A stretch of 64,000 bases of DNA from Vibrio sp. HB236076 (GCF_040957575.1 NZ_CP162601.1:2542001-2606000), one strand, 5' to 3'. Counted from the stretch's first letter, positions 9,130 to 19,569 are shown. Made by a program: numbers and translations. The notes: generated by a model from the sequence alone, not told the origin.

Positions 9130-9924
9130 ATGGATAACTTCATCGCTTTAGCAGCATCGGCTTTTTATTTGCTCGCCATTGCCAATATTGTTCCTGCTTT
9201 GGCGCACCAAACTGGGATCAAAGTCAAAACCGTTTTTACTTGTGCCATGCTGGCATTGGTTTTTCACGCTTGGTTGATGTTCGATCTGATTTTTGCTGAT
9301 TCGGTGAATAATTTAAGTATCCTTAACGTGGCTTCTCTCATGAGCTTTATCATCAGTTTTGCTATGAGTAGCTCTATGCTCAAAAACCGCTTGTGGTTTA
9401 TGTTACCCATTGTTTACGCCTTTGCCGTTGTCAATTTACTCGCGGCCAATTTCACGCCAGTGACGGTGGGGAAGCATTTACAAGATGACGCCAAATTATT
9501 ACTCCACATTGGTTTGGCCCTAACGTCCTATTGTATTCTTATTGTTGCCGCCTTGTACTCCATTCAGTTAGCTTGGCTTGACCACAAATTAAAATGCAAA
9601 AAGGCATTGGCAATTAACCCCAATTTGCCACCCTTGATGTTGGTTGAGAGGCAACTCTTTAAAATTTTAATCGCAGGTACGGTTTTACTTACCGGTACAC
9701 TACTCACTGGCTATTTGTTCGTGCAAGGTATCTATGCCGAGGAAAATGCGCATAAAGCCATCTTGTCTTTTGTCGCTTGGTTGGTGTATCTGATCTTGTT
9801 GTGGGGACATTATCAACGTGGTTGGCGTGGGCGTCTCGTTACCTGGTTCTGTGTTTCCGGCAGTGCGATTCTAACATTGGGTTACTTTGGCAGCCGTTTT
9901 GTCAGTGAAGTCATTTTGCGTTAA
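9130..9924 (+). CDS. ypjD: CcsA-family inner-membrane protein YpjD (CorE-like)
   Basis: Polytopic membrane protein of 264 residues with about eight hydrophobic segments across its length and the cytochrome c assembly (CcsA/CcmC-type) domain pattern, including the WLVYLILLWGHYQRGWRGR segment near the C-terminus. In E. coli YpjD (CorE) is linked to cobalt/magnesium resistance; a true heme role is unproven. The open frame starts at a TTG 13 codons earlier, but the ATG at 9130 gives the family N-terminus. Its neighbour yfjD is also of a CorB/CorC-like family, and the ffh-ypjD-yfjD order recurs in gammaproteobacteria. Confidence 0.85.
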   Translation: MDNFIALAASAFYLLAIANIVPALAHQTGIKVKTVFTCAMLALVFHAWLMFDLIFADSVNNLSILNVASLMSFIISFAMSSSMLKNRLWFMLPIVYAFAVVNLLAANFTPVTVGKHLQDDAKLLLHIGLALTSYCILIVAALYSIQLAWLDHKLKCKKALAINPNLPPLMLVERQLFKILIAGTVLLTGTLLTGYLFVQGIYAEENAHKAILSFVAWLVYLILLWGHYQRGWRGRLVTWFCVSGSAILTLGYFGSRFVSEVILR

Positions 9925-10023
9925 GTCGCACATTCTTCCTGCTTGGGCTTGTAATTTTCGCTCAACAACCCTATAAACACTAGTAACTTCGGTTCATTTT
10001 TAACGACAAAGGAATTCACGCTT

Positions 10024-11307
10024 TTGGACGACATCTCTACGGGTATATTATTCACATTACTCGCTTGTCTCATTTTTATTTCAGCTTACTTTTCAGGTTC
10101 AGAGACCGGCATGATGTCTCTCAACCGCTATCGCCTCAGACACCTGGCTAACCAAGGTGATAAAAGTGCGCAACGAGTTGAAAAATTATTAAACCGCCCA
10201 GACCGATTAATTGGCCTTATTCTAATCGGCAACAACCTCGTCAATATCTTGGCTTCAGCGATTGCAACTATCATCGGTATGCGCCTTTATGGTGACTACG
10301 GCGTGGCGATTGCCACTGGGGTGTTGACCGTCGTTGTTTTAGTCTTTGCAGAAGTCACGCCAAAAACGCTCGCCGCTCTTTACCCTGAGCGAGTGTCTTA
10401 CATCAGTAGCGTTTTGTTGGCATTACTGATGAAAGTCTTAGCTCCGCTTGTGATCGCGATGAACTTCATCACTAATGGCTTTATCCGCTTGTTGGGCGTC
10501 AAAGCCGATCACAATGGCGAAGATAACTTGAGCTCAGAAGAGCTTCGCACTGTGGTCAATGAGGCTGGCGCTTTAATTCCGCGCCGCCACCAAGATATGT
10601 TGGTTTCCATACTTGACCTGGAACACGTCACCGTCAATGACATCATGGTACCAAGAAATGAAATCACTGGGATTGATATCAATGATGACTGGAAGTCCAT
10701 ACAGCGCCAATTAACCCACTCTCCACATGGGCGTATTGTGTTGTACCGCGATCGTATTGATGAAGCGGTCGGTATGTTACGCTCACGTGAAGCGTACCGC
10801 TTAATGTTGGAAAAAAACGAGTTCAACAAGAAAACCTTGCTCAAGGCAGCCGATGAAGTCTACTTCATTCCCGAAGGGACGCCATTGAATGTACAAATGC
10901 TCAAATTCCAACGCAAAAAAGAACGCATTGGTCTGATTGTGGATGAATACGGCGACATTATTGGCCTGATCACTCTCGAGGATATCCTCGAAGAGATTGT
11001 TGGTGAGTTCACAACCTCAATTTCACCGAGTCTGTCCGATGAAATTACCCCGCAAGCTGACGGTACTTTCCTGATTGAAGGCAGCACCAATATTCGCGAT
11101 ATCAATAAAGGGCTGCGCTGGAAGCTGCCCACCAATGGTCCACGAACGTTGAATGGTCTACTGTTAGAGCATTTAGAAGACATTCCCGATGCGGTGATCA
11201 GCTTGCGTATTGCAGGGCAGCGGATGGAAGTGGTAGAAATGGAAGAAAATCGCATTAAACAAGTCAAAGTCTGGCCAAAGAAAAAGTCGATACGCGCCTT
11301 AGGTTAA
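10024..11307 (+). CDS. yfjD: CNNM/CorB-type transporter YfjD (DUF21 + CBS + CorC_HlyC)
   Basis: Inner-membrane protein of the CNNM/CorB family, members of which are linked to magnesium or cobalt export. The 427 residues comprise a DUF21 membrane domain (about 5-190, with AYFSGSETGMMSLNRYRLRH), a CBS pair (about 205-330, IMVPRNEI and the VDEYGDIIGLITLEDILEEIVGE stretch) and a C-terminal CorC_HlyC domain. It starts at TTG with AAAGGA about ten bases upstream; the N-terminus MDDISTGIL aligns with E. coli YfjD from memory, supporting TTG. A terminator follows. Confidence 0.9.
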   Translation: MDDISTGILFTLLACLIFISAYFSGSETGMMSLNRYRLRHLANQGDKSAQRVEKLLNRPDRLIGLILIGNNLVNILASAIATIIGMRLYGDYGVAIATGVLTVVVLVFAEVTPKTLAALYPERVSYISSVLLALLMKVLAPLVIAMNFITNGFIRLLGVKADHNGEDNLSSEELRTVVNEAGALIPRRHQDMLVSILDLEHVTVNDIMVPRNEITGIDINDDWKSIQRQLTHSPHGRIVLYRDRIDEAVGMLRSREAYRLMLEKNEFNKKTLLKAADEVYFIPEGTPLNVQMLKFQRKKERIGLIVDEYGDIIGLITLEDILEEIVGEFTTSISPSLSDEITPQADGTFLIEGSTNIRDINKGLRWKLPTNGPRTLNGLLLEHLEDIPDAVISLRIAGQRMEVVEMEENRIKQVKVWPKKKSIRALG

Positions 11308-11350
11308 ACGCATCAAGTATTGCACTGGTCACTTTGTTGTCAAAGCACTT

Positions 11351-11386
11351 AAAAAAGCCTTCAATCAAATTGAAGGCTTTTTATTT
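11351..11386. terminator. Bidirectional terminator between yfjD and luxS
   Basis: Nine-base-pair stem GCCTTCAAT (11357-11365) / ATTGAAGGC (11369-11377) with loop CAA, preceded by A6 and followed by T5, serving the convergent yfjD and luxS genes. Confidence 0.9.
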
Positions 11387-11390
11387 TATA

Positions 11391-11909
11391 TCAATCGACT
11401 TTGAGTTCTTTAAGCATGCTCTCAGGCAAGGCGAGGTCTTCATTTTTATTCACTTGAATACCGGCCTCGATAATCGCTTTTGCGATCTCTTGAGCTTCGC
11501 TAAGAGAGTGCATTGACGCCGTACCACATTGGTACTCATTGAGCTCTGGAATGTCGCTTTGCTGTTTCACTTTAATTACATCTTGCATCGCGGCCGTCCA
11601 AGCTGTCGCGACTTGCGCTTCTGCAGGCTGGCCAATCACACTCATGTAAAAACCGGTACGACAGCCCATCGGCGAAAGATCAATGATTTCGACCTGTTCA
11701 CCATTTAAATGCTGACGCATAAAACCAGCAAATAAATGCTCGAGAGTATGAATTCCCTTCTCCGATAAAATGTCTTTGTTCGGTGCGGTAAAGCGCAAAT
11801 CAAATACCGTAATGGTATCCCCGCTTGGGGTTGTCATGGTTTTGGCAACTCGAACAGCAGGTGCCTGCATTCGTGTATGGTCAACGGTAAAACTGTCTAA
11901 TAAAGGCAT
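11391..11909 (-). CDS. luxS: S-ribosylhomocysteine lyase LuxS (autoinducer-2 synthesis)
   Basis: Cleaves S-ribosylhomocysteine to homocysteine and DPD, the precursor of AI-2; metal-dependent cytoplasmic homodimer. In the 172-residue product the HxxEH motif (H54, E57, H58), C83 in PMGCRTGF and the third metal ligand C128 in EYQCGT are all present, so it should be active. ATG 11909 (with AAGGAGAA upstream) is preferred over the GTG one codon before it. It is last in the gshA-lipoprotein-luxS unit, 27 bases after the lipoprotein stop. Confidence 0.97.
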   Translation of the reverse strand: MPLLDSFTVDHTRMQAPAVRVAKTMTTPSGDTITVFDLRFTAPNKDILSEKGIHTLEHLFAGFMRQHLNGEQVEIIDLSPMGCRTGFYMSVIGQPAEAQVATAWTAAMQDVIKVKQQSDIPELNEYQCGTASMHSLSEAQEIAKAIIEAGIQVNKNEDLALPESMLKELKVD

Positions 11910-11936
11910 CACTTTTCTCCTTGTTATTCTTTATTG

Positions 11937-12542
11937 TTACCACCAACTGCTATTGCGTTGGTCTTCTAATTTGGCTCGGCATTGTTTGAGTTGCCAACCG
12001 TAATTGTTGGCCACCGTTTCAACTTTCTTTGCCACGCGTAATAAAGGTGGCTTGTTGTTATGGTAGCGCCGTTGATACCCAGTCCACCCTTCGTGATAAG
12101 CCAAATATTGATGGTAACTATCCCAAAGTGATAAACCCAGTTTCTTGCGACTTTGATTGGTGTACCAACCGATAAACATTAACGCGTCATCGAAGTTATC
12201 TCTTGCACCGCCATGGCCGGTCGCGTTTTGAAAGTCATCCCACGTCCCATCTTGAGCTTGAGCATAACCGTATGCACTACTGAGTCTTCCCCAAGGAATA
12301 AAACCCAGTGCGTAATACCTCGGTGGTTGACTATCGTGGCGATAAGCACTCTCTTGTTTTATAAAAGCCATCGCAATTTGTATTGGCGTACCCCATTTTT
12401 GTTCCATTTCTACCGCATCTTCATACCACTCAGGGTATTGCTCAAAGATAAGACACAGATCATCTTGTTGTTTTGGGGGGGAATTTGCACACCCCACCAC
12501 AACCAACGTAATTAAAACGGTCACAAAACGGCGCCAATACAA
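11937..12542 (-). CDS. SLT-domain lipoprotein, probable lytic transglycosylase
   Basis: A 201-residue predicted lipoprotein: signal MYWRRFVTVLITLVVVGC with a VVGC lipobox, C18 being the modified residue. The body has an SLT/goose-lysozyme-like start IKQESAY with the probable catalytic glutamate E64, then GRLSSAYGYAQAQDGTWDD and YLAYHEGWTGY, patterns seen in transglycosylases acting on peptidoglycan. Its start is TTG, 2 bases after the gshA stop, with GAGG inside the gshA end; translation is probably coupled. I know this gene as a conserved Vibrio neighbour of luxS but not by a standard name. Enzyme activity is inferred. Confidence 0.8.
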   Translation of the reverse strand: MYWRRFVTVLITLVVVGCANSPPKQQDDLCLIFEQYPEWYEDAVEMEQKWGTPIQIAMAFIKQESAYRHDSQPPRYYALGFIPWGRLSSAYGYAQAQDGTWDDFQNATGHGGARDNFDDALMFIGWYTNQSRKKLGLSLWDSYHQYLAYHEGWTGYQRRYHNNKPPLLRVAKKVETVANNYGWQLKQCRAKLEDQRNSSWW

Positions 12543-12544
12543 AA

Positions 12545-14113
12545 CTATTGCCTCAAATACTGAAAGTAATCGGCTAAGAAGTCGTCAAACGGGAGGTTGG
12601 ACTGAGCTTCTATATTGGCTAACTCTTGCCAAGACCGAGATACTTCCTCTTTCATCTGCTCTGGGGTGTAAAATGTCATGGTATGTTGCAAGTTATCTTG
12701 CTGGTATTGCTGGCCTAATTGACACCCGACAGCACCTAGTCCACCTTGTTGTAAAATCATATCGAGCAACTTGGCGGATAGGGTTTGGCTCGGGTCATCA
12801 ATCCAAGTGCGTAGACGCTGACAAACCTCTTGATAGTCGTGCCCCTCTTGGAGACGGTCCATCTCTACCGCAATCATTTCAAGCTCATCAAAGACTCGGT
12901 GTGCCCAGGTGTTTAAAGTCAACTGCTCACCGTCACAACCAATTTTTAACATCAAGTCTGGTTTGCGGCCTTCAACAACCACTTTACGCCAGTTGCTACG
13001 CCAACACTCCAACTCACTGTCTGTCATCGGACTTGAATCAGACAAGACCGCCCAGGTTAAAAATAGGTCTAAAAAGCGCACTTGATCTTCACTTAAGCCG
13101 ACTGGACTAAATGGGTTGACATCTAACGAGCGAACTTCGATGTATTCAACACCACCACGCTTGAGTGATTGCGATGGTTTTTCACCATTTTTAGCGACGC
13201 GTTTAGGACGAATTGGCGCATAGAGCTCGTTTTCTATTTGTAACACGTTACTGTTGAGCTGACGGTATTCGCCGCCTTCTTTAATTCCTATCTTGGCAAA
13301 TTCTTCAGAGGGGGTACGAATCGCTTGATCTAATCCAGATAGGTACTCTTCAATAGAATTAAAACCAATTTTCAGTGCACTCTGAGCGCTATTTGTATAA
13401 CCTAAATCGCTTAAACGCAAAGAAGTCGCGTAAGGCAAGAAACGCGTTTCACCTAGTGATTGTAAATCGAATTCTCCCTCTCTTCCTTTGACAAAGGATG
13501 AGCACAATGCCGGTGAGGCACCAAATAAATAAGGGATCAGCCAACCAAAGCGATAGTAATTTCGGATCAAACCAAAATAAGCCGCTGATTTAGACTCTTG
13601 CCTTTGCTGTTCACTTTGCTCACCCCAAAGCGCATCCCAAAATGACTCAGGAAAAGAAAAATTAAAGTGCACCCCTGAAATGACTTGCATCAAACTACCA
13701 TAGCGACGCTTGAGTCCCTCTCGGTACAATGTTTTCATTTTAGCGCCATTTGAGGTGCCGTATTGCGCAAGGGGAATCGCTTGCTCATCTTGAATATAGC
13801 AAGGCATCGACAGCGGCCACATTTTTTCGCTGCCAAGTTGTGATTGAGTGAAGTGATGAATATCGCTCAATTGAGCCATCAAATCGGGAATACTACTGCT
13901 TACTGGAGTAATAAACTCTAATAATGACTCGGAAAAATCTGTCGTAATATATTGATTGGTATAAGCTGAGCCTAGGTTTTCAGGGTGAGAAGTCAAAGAC
14001 AAATGGCCGTTTGCATCATATCGCAACGTTTCTCTTTCAACGCCACGCCCTAACTGAGTTAGTGCTTCTGACTGCTGGGCGATAAGACCAAGTTTATCTG
14101 AAAAATTTGTCAA
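12545..14113 (-). CDS. gshA: Glutamate-cysteine ligase GshA
   Basis: ATP-dependent first step of glutathione synthesis, class I (gammaproteobacterial) type. The 522-residue length fits the ~518-residue family, and the blocks [50 protein letters not shown] and [12 protein letters not shown] are clear. It starts at TTG (TTG-ACA-AAT); no nearby ATG exists and the N-terminus aligns with Vibrio GshA from memory, so the TTG start is probably real. No strong Shine-Dalgarno precedes it, which may keep expression low. It leads the unit ending in luxS. Confidence 0.93.
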   Translation of the reverse strand: MTNFSDKLGLIAQQSEALTQLGRGVERETLRYDANGHLSLTSHPENLGSAYTNQYITTDFSESLLEFITPVSSSIPDLMAQLSDIHHFTQSQLGSEKMWPLSMPCYIQDEQAIPLAQYGTSNGAKMKTLYREGLKRRYGSLMQVISGVHFNFSFPESFWDALWGEQSEQQRQESKSAAYFGLIRNYYRFGWLIPYLFGASPALCSSFVKGREGEFDLQSLGETRFLPYATSLRLSDLGYTNSAQSALKIGFNSIEEYLSGLDQAIRTPSEEFAKIGIKEGGEYRQLNSNVLQIENELYAPIRPKRVAKNGEKPSQSLKRGGVEYIEVRSLDVNPFSPVGLSEDQVRFLDLFLTWAVLSDSSPMTDSELECWRSNWRKVVVEGRKPDLMLKIGCDGEQLTLNTWAHRVFDELEMIAVEMDRLQEGHDYQEVCQRLRTWIDDPSQTLSAKLLDMILQQGGLGAVGCQLGQQYQQDNLQHTMTFYTPEQMKEEVSRSWQELANIEAQSNLPFDDFLADYFQYLRQ

Positions 14114-14507
14114 AATCGGATTCGCTTCTGTTTCAGCCCAAGTAATGGTTATGGGCAGGGTGATTAATATTATTGAGTATCACTTCAACGTACCGTGAAA
14201 CTGCGTTATTTTAGATTTATCTTGCCATTGTCATAGGTGTGACTTCAACAACTGTTTTTCAAGTCACGATTGCATTTATCAGTACTTATTTAACAAAGAT
14301 GACTGATTTTGTTTGACCAATACTCGTTAGGTTTAATATTCAGTCAATCACGGCGAAATAAAAGCCTGAGCAGAAGACGAACTGTTTGTTACAAAAATGC
14401 GAGACGTAACCGTTAATCACCTCGTGATACCTCAGTACGGAGATGGTCTTTTTTACCAACGAAGAGAACCCGACCTATAAAGCGCGATATTGACCATACG
14501 GCATCCA
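14114..14507. other. 394-base gap between gshA and yqaA
   Basis: No convincing ORF. On the + strand a possible promoter (TTGACC at 14313-14318, TAATAT at 14334-14339, 15-base spacer) is followed about 110 bases later by T6 (near 14451) behind a poor, bulged hairpin; this could mark a small RNA but the hairpin is weak. The gshA promoter on the minus strand must also lie here; I cannot place it with confidence. Confidence 0.3.
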
Positions 14508-14933
14508 CTAATAACTGGCAATAATGACACCATAGCGCATTGCTTTGCCGAGTGCGATAGCAATAACGCTATAGAATACCGGTAAGCGCAACCACCCAGC
14601 GATCAAGCACAAAGGGTCACCGACTAGGGGCAACCAACTCAGTAATAGACTCCAGACACCATAGCGATGTACCCAATCCCAGGCACGGGATGCCTTGGTC
14701 TTCTGATGGGAATAAGGAAAAAAGTAACCGATAAGATAATTGACCATCCCACCTAACGTATTACCCGATGTCGCCACCAGTAATAACGATAGAACAGAAT
14801 AATCATCATTGCCAAGTAAGACCCAAAGCGATAATTCAGAGCCGCCAGGTAGCAAGGTAGAGCTCAAAAAACCACTGACAAATAGCCACACCAATGGTGA
14901 CCAAGGCCACCACTGAGCCAATTCATCCAGCAT
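14508..14933 (-). CDS. yqaA: YqaA family inner-membrane protein (SNARE-associated/DedA-like)
   Basis: A 141-residue membrane protein with about four hydrophobic segments and the VTT/DedA-like features FLSSTLLPGGSEL, GNTLGGMVNYLIG and LSWLPLVGDPLCLIAGWLRL. It is the short YqaA branch rather than full DedA. DedA-family proteins act in lipid-carrier or lipid transport; the YqaA role is not established. It starts 2 bases after the stop of the upstream oxidoreductase, so the two are probably cotranscribed. Confidence 0.85.
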   Translation of the reverse strand: MLDELAQWWPWSPLVWLFVSGFLSSTLLPGGSELSLWVLLGNDDYSVLSLLLVATSGNTLGGMVNYLIGYFFPYSHQKTKASRAWDWVHRYGVWSLLLSWLPLVGDPLCLIAGWLRLPVFYSVIAIALGKAMRYGVIIASY

Positions 14934-14935
14934 GG

Positions 14936-15886
14936 TTAATCTTGCATGGCCAGTAAGATCTTACCTCGGGTGTGACCCGTTTCGATCGCTTGATGGGCAA
15001 TAACCGCTTCTTGATAGGAATATATATGTTGAATTTCAGTTTTGAGTAGCCCAACACTGACCATATACAGCAAAGTATCAAGTTGCTGAGGATCCGGCTC
15101 AACGAGCATTCCGTTCGCTTCAAAGCCAAGAAGCTGGGCTTTTTCACAAATAAGATTAGCACTTAAAGTCGGAACCGTGACAACCCTTGCTTGATCATTA
15201 AGGCATTTTAACGCATCTAATGCCACGTCACCGCCAACCAAGTCGATTAAGACATCGATGTTTTCAAGCCGTTCTGAAACCGGGGCAAATTGATAATTGA
15301 TCGCATGAGCGCCTAGGGTTGATAAGTAATCAAGATTGGATTCACTGCACGTGGTGTAGACTTCCGCTTTAGCCGCAATGGCAATTTGCAACGCCAAATG
15401 ACCAACGCCACCCGCCCCGGCTAAGATCAACACCTGATCGCCTTCTTTAACTTGCGCTTTGGTCAGCGCTTGCCCTGCTGTTTGTCCGGCCAATGGCAAT
15501 ACACAAGCGGCTTCTAGAGTGACCGCATCGGGAACTCGGCTTAAAGCTTGTTCTGGTACACACAGGTACTGGCTGTAACCGCCACCTTGTAAGGGAAAAC
15601 CGATAAAGCCCGCAACATTGTCATTGATTTGAAAGCGCTGACAACCGTCACCAAGCTCTAGCACCGTTCCCGATACGTCGTAACCCGGAACCCAAGGTAG
15701 CTTATCTCGGTTCTGCTCCGCCGCCCAACCTAAGCCTGCACGGGTTTTAACGTCAATGGGATTCACTCCGGCAAACGCCACTTTGATCAAGACTTCACCA
15801 GTAGAGGGAGATGGAACATCACTCTCTTGAATTGACAAAACATCCGCATCACCAAACTCAGTGATCATTATCTGTTTATTTACCAT
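14936..15886 (-). CDS. NADP-dependent quinone oxidoreductase-like protein (zinc-less ADH family)
   Basis: Cytoplasmic medium-chain dehydrogenase/reductase of 316 residues. The GroES-like N-domain has GVNPIDVKTRAG and PGYDVSGTV, and the Rossmann fold has the nucleotide-binding AGAGGVGHLALQ near 156-167. The catalytic and structural zinc ligands of classic alcohol dehydrogenases are not present, placing it with quinone oxidoreductases (zeta-crystallin-like). The substrate cannot be told from sequence. It is followed 2 bases later by yqaA. Confidence 0.8.
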   Translation of the reverse strand: MVNKQIMITEFGDADVLSIQESDVPSPSTGEVLIKVAFAGVNPIDVKTRAGLGWAAEQNRDKLPWVPGYDVSGTVLELGDGCQRFQINDNVAGFIGFPLQGGGYSQYLCVPEQALSRVPDAVTLEAACVLPLAGQTAGQALTKAQVKEGDQVLILAGAGGVGHLALQIAIAAKAEVYTTCSESNLDYLSTLGAHAINYQFAPVSERLENIDVLIDLVGGDVALDALKCLNDQARVVTVPTLSANLICEKAQLLGFEANGMLVEPDPQQLDTLLYMVSVGLLKTEIQHIYSYQEAVIAHQAIETGHTRGKILLAMQD

Positions 15887-16006
15887 CTCATTTCCCTGTG
15901 ATCATATCAAATACTGACTATAAATTTCATTGTCTATCAATCAGTAAACCACTGCAAGTGCTAGCCACTCCCTCTGTATCACTCTCTTATTTGGCACAGA
16001 TAGTGA

Positions 16007-17140
16007 CTACCCTCCGACTAAGGCTAACAATATCCCCGCCGCTACCGCAGAGCCCAGAACCCCAGCCACATTGGGCCCCATTGCATGCATCAGCAAAAAG
16101 TTATGAGGATTTGACTCTAAGCCAACCTTATTGACGACCCGAGCTGCCATCGGAACCGCGGACACACCCGCTGCGCCAATCAAAGGGTTAATTGGCGTAG
16201 AAGAAAAGCGATTCAACACTTTCGCCATTAATACGCCAGCCGCTGTCCCGATACTGAACGCCACCGCCCCCAAGGCAAGGATCCCTAGCGTTTCTAACGA
16301 CAAAAATTGTTCAGCTTGTAGCTTTGAACCAACGCCTAGCCCCAAGAAAATAGTGACGATATTGATCAACTCATTCTGCGCGGTTTTTGACAAACGCTCA
16401 ACCACACCACATTCGCGCATTAAATTACCAAAACAGAACATGCCAACAAGAGGGGTCGCCGACGGCAAAAACAAAATCGTTAAAAAGAGTACCGCAAGTG
16501 GAAAGAACACTTTTTCCAAACGAGAAACATGGCGCAACTGAGCCATTTCAATACTGCGCTCTTGTTCATTGGTTAACAATTTCATGATCGGCGGTTGTAT
16601 AATTGGAACGAGAGCCATATAACTGTAAGCCGCTACGGCAATCGCACCAAGTAAGTCAGGAGATAAACGACTCGCTAAGAAAATGGCAGTCGGGCCGTCC
16701 GCGCCACCAATAATGGCAATCGAAGCGGCATCTGGCATGGAAAAAGCCATCCCGGGTACCGAGTTGAGCAAAATCGCCCCAAATAACGTTGCGAAAATAC
16801 CAAACTGAGCCGCAGCACCTAACCACAGAGTTTTGGGGTTAGCGATCAAAGCACCAAAATCGGTCATGGCACCGACGCCCATAAAGATCAACAAAGGGAA
16901 TACCCCAGAGTCAATGCCAATGTAGTAGACGTAGTACAACAAACCACCTGGGTCAGTAAATCCCGCATTGGGAATATTGGCCAGAACGGCACCAAAACCA
17001 ATTGGAAGCAATAATAATGGCTCAAAGCGTTTCCCAATCGCCAGATACAACAAGCCAAACCCTACCAACATCATAATTAACTGACTGAAAGTAAAATGCG
17101 CAATGCCCGTTTCAGACCATAGCGTTAATAACCCATCCAT
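16007..17140 (-). CDS. oadB: Oxaloacetate decarboxylase beta subunit (Na+ pump)
   Basis: Integral membrane subunit that decarboxylates carboxybiotin and exports Na+. The 377 residues form many hydrophobic segments and include the conserved [20 protein letters not shown] and [12 protein letters not shown] regions that hold the sodium-binding aspartate and its neighbours, plus [18 protein letters not shown]. The length matches the shorter beta-subunit form. It is 16 bases after oadA and last in the oadGAB operon; no clear terminator is seen after it. Confidence 0.95.
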   Translation of the reverse strand: MDGLLTLWSETGIAHFTFSQLIMMLVGFGLLYLAIGKRFEPLLLLPIGFGAVLANIPNAGFTDPGGLLYYVYYIGIDSGVFPLLIFMGVGAMTDFGALIANPKTLWLGAAAQFGIFATLFGAILLNSVPGMAFSMPDAASIAIIGGADGPTAIFLASRLSPDLLGAIAVAAYSYMALVPIIQPPIMKLLTNEQERSIEMAQLRHVSRLEKVFFPLAVLFLTILFLPSATPLVGMFCFGNLMRECGVVERLSKTAQNELINIVTIFLGLGVGSKLQAEQFLSLETLGILALGAVAFSIGTAAGVLMAKVLNRFSSTPINPLIGAAGVSAVPMAARVVNKVGLESNPHNFLLMHAMGPNVAGVLGSAVAAGILLALVGG

Positions 17141-17156
17141 GTATCGCCCTCTCCGA

Positions 17157-18959
17157 CTAACTCAATAGCAACAGCTGCTGACCCACATTAACACTATCCC
17201 CTTCTTTCACATCAAGGCCGGCAATGACACCAGCGCGTTGAGCGCGAATTTCAGTTTCCATTTTCATCGCTTCTAAAACCAGTAATACATCGCCTGCTGC
17301 CACTTGATCGCCAGGTTTTACCATCACTTGATAAATCGTGCCCGCCAGTGGCGCTGCAATGGGCTCACCGCTGTTTGTCGCTACTGGGGTAAGAGCAGGC
17401 GTAGGCTGTGTTGAGGGAATACTCGCCATGGAGGAAACGTCACCACTCTCGCTAATTTCAACCTGATAAGCTTGCCCATTAACCTTAACGTGATAAGACT
17501 TCGGCAGTTCGGCTGACGACACCGCGGCTTGTCGCCCCTCAGTTTCCGCACTCGGAGCCGCTTCTGCCGCACCGTTCGGTTTGGGCTCAAAGTAACTTTC
17601 GTCATCGCGATGTTGTAAGAACGCCAGCCCCACTTGTGGAAACAAGGCATAAGTTAACACATCGTCTTCGACGTTTTTTCCCAGTGCAAACCCATGCTCT
17701 TTCGAAAGCGCGCTCACCTCGCTGCTAAGTGATGACCATTCATCGGCGATGTGATCGGCCGGTCTGTCGGTCATTGGCGTGTTGCCTTCTAACACTCGAG
17801 CTTGTAAATCGGCATCAACAGGCGCTGGCGTTGCTCCATACTCTCCTTTTAATACCCCCGCCGTTTCTTTAGTAATGGTTTTATAACGCTCTTGAGTAAG
17901 AACATTAATAACCGACTGAGTACCAACAATTTGCGAAGTCGGTGTCACCAGAGGAATGAACCCAAGCTCTTTACGAACACGGGGGATTTCAGCCAGTACT
18001 TCATCCATACGATCAAGCGCCCCCTGCTGCTTGAGCTGACTTTCCATATTGGTTAGCATTCCACCAGGTACTTGGGCGGTTAAGATACGCGCATCGATAC
18101 CTTTTAATTGCCCTTCCCACTCAGCGTATTTTTTTCTTACTGTGCGAAAGTGCTTGGCAATTGGCTCAAAATTCGCGAGTTCCAGCCCAGTATCACGCTC
18201 TTGCCCTTCGAGCATCGCTACGATCGTCTCAGTTGGAGTATGACCATAAGTACCACTCATGGATGAAATAGCGGTGTCGAGAATATCCACACCGGCTTCA
18301 ATGGCCTTCACGGCGGTTGCGGTTGAGAGCCCTGTTGTCGCGTGACAATGCAGTGCAATAGGAATATCGCAAGTTGCTTTTAGCTGTTTAATCAATTCAT
18401 AAGCGTCATAAGGCTTGAGTAACCCAGACATATCTTTGATGCACAAAGAGTGACAACCAAGATCTTCCAAGCGTTTTGCAAGGTCAAGCCAGGTGTCTAA
18501 GTTATGGACAGGGCTCAAAGTATAGGACAGAGTGCCCTGAGCATGAGCGCCACTCTCGACTACGGCTTTAACCGCGGATTGAAAGTTGCGCACGTCGTTC
18601 ATCGCATCAAAAATACGAAAGACATCCATGCCATTGACATGTGCTCGTTCGACAAACTTTGCCACAACATCATCAGCGTAATGACGATAACCTAATAAAT
18701 TTTGCCCCCTTAACAACATCTGCATTGGGGTTTTCGGCATGGCGGCTTTAAGCGTTCTCAGTCTTTCCCAAGGATCTTCGCCTAAATAGCGGATACAGGC
18801 ATCAAACGTAGCGCCTCCCCAAGTTTCCAAAGACCAATACCCCATATCATCAAGCTGCTTGGCAACAGGAAGCATGTCCTCGATACGTAGACGGGTTGCA
18901 AATAACGACTGATGCGCATCTCTTAATACGACATCGGTTAAAGCCAATGAGTGAGACAT
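17157..18959 (-). CDS. oadA: Oxaloacetate decarboxylase alpha subunit, biotinylated
   Basis: Carboxyltransferase that moves CO2 from oxaloacetate to biotin. The 600 residues contain a TIM-barrel carboxyltransferase domain from residue 1 ([14 protein letters not shown] with the metal-site aspartate, [12 protein letters not shown]), a linker and a C-terminal biotinyl domain with EAMKMET, the biotinylated lysine being K566. The region about 470-530 is rich in Ala, Pro, Thr and Ser and is the usual flexible swing arm. It lies 4 bases after oadG and 16 before oadB. Confidence 0.96.
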   Translation of the reverse strand: MSHSLALTDVVLRDAHQSLFATRLRIEDMLPVAKQLDDMGYWSLETWGGATFDACIRYLGEDPWERLRTLKAAMPKTPMQMLLRGQNLLGYRHYADDVVAKFVERAHVNGMDVFRIFDAMNDVRNFQSAVKAVVESGAHAQGTLSYTLSPVHNLDTWLDLAKRLEDLGCHSLCIKDMSGLLKPYDAYELIKQLKATCDIPIALHCHATTGLSTATAVKAIEAGVDILDTAISSMSGTYGHTPTETIVAMLEGQERDTGLELANFEPIAKHFRTVRKKYAEWEGQLKGIDARILTAQVPGGMLTNMESQLKQQGALDRMDEVLAEIPRVRKELGFIPLVTPTSQIVGTQSVINVLTQERYKTITKETAGVLKGEYGATPAPVDADLQARVLEGNTPMTDRPADHIADEWSSLSSEVSALSKEHGFALGKNVEDDVLTYALFPQVGLAFLQHRDDESYFEPKPNGAAEAAPSAETEGRQAAVSSAELPKSYHVKVNGQAYQVEISESGDVSSMASIPSTQPTPALTPVATNSGEPIAAPLAGTIYQVMVKPGDQVAAGDVLLVLEAMKMETEIRAQRAGVIAGLDVKEGDSVNVGQQLLLLS

Positions 18960-18963
18960 AAAC

Positions 18964-19215
18964 TTATCCTTTTGAATTATGTCGATGTTGATGTAAGGCT
19001 ACGCTGACCGCAGCAACAACATTGGGATCAATTTGAGAAGTTGACTGAGTCGGCACGGTTTGAGAGCGTAGAGAGTCAGGCGTGTCTTCTGGTTTTAGCC
19101 ATTGAGCGAATCGAGACAGCCCTTGTGTAGAAAACACCAATACGGTGAGAAACGTAAATACGACCCCCATGCCTGTCAACATAAGTACGGCGGCATCGAC
19201 CAATAAGCTTTCCAT
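18964..19215 (-). CDS. oadG: Oxaloacetate decarboxylase gamma subunit
   Basis: Small membrane subunit (83 residues) that assembles alpha and beta and binds zinc. One hydrophobic segment at about 7-30 ([18 protein letters not shown]) is followed by a polar tail whose end carries HQHRHN, a plausible metal-binding terminus seen in gamma subunits. It is the first gene of the oad operon. The 181 bases upstream to the tRNA terminator must hold the promoter, which I could not place firmly. Confidence 0.92.
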   Translation of the reverse strand: MESLLVDAAVLMLTGMGVVFTFLTVLVFSTQGLSRFAQWLKPEDTPDSLRSQTVPTQSTSQIDPNVVAAVSVALHQHRHNSKG

Positions 19216-19396
19216 ATCTGACCTCTGTCCCTTGAAAACGAGTTGCTCAAAGTGAACAAACTATAGTCAAGATAACATAGCGAATCAGTAAATTAGGAAC
19301 AATAGCTGGTAGCAATCTATCTGAATCCTTTTCAAGCCAGCTCACAGAATAAAAATGTAAAACTCTAACAAAGTCACAGAAAGTTTAATCGAGGAA

Positions 19397-19427
19397 ATAA
19401 AAAAGCCTCATCAAATGATGAGGCTTT
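19397..19427 (-). terminator. Terminator of the tRNA cluster
   Basis: Stem GCCTCATC (19405-19412) / GATGAGGC (19417-19424), loop AAAT, with six A on the left that become a U-run in the minus-strand transcript. It lies just downstream of the last tRNA-Arg. Confidence 0.85.
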
Positions 19428-19434
19428 AAAGGAA

Positions 19435-19511
19435 TGGCGCGCTCGGAAGGATTCGAACCTTCGACCGCCTGGTTCGTAGCCAGGTACTCTATCCAGCTGA
19501 GCTACGAGCGC
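19435..19511 (-). tRNA. tRNA-Arg(ACG), copy 6 (last)
   Basis: Full cloverleaf of 77 nt with encoded CCA; acceptor GCGCTCG/CGAGCGC, discriminator G, anticodon loop CTACGAA giving ACG. Last gene of the cluster, followed by the terminator. It begins a 135-base tRNA-plus-spacer unit that is almost repeated at 19570. Confidence 0.97.
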
Positions 19512-19569
19512 GCAATAATTCTGATGTAAAAACCGAACGTATCGATTTTATTGTAACTAATAAAAATAA

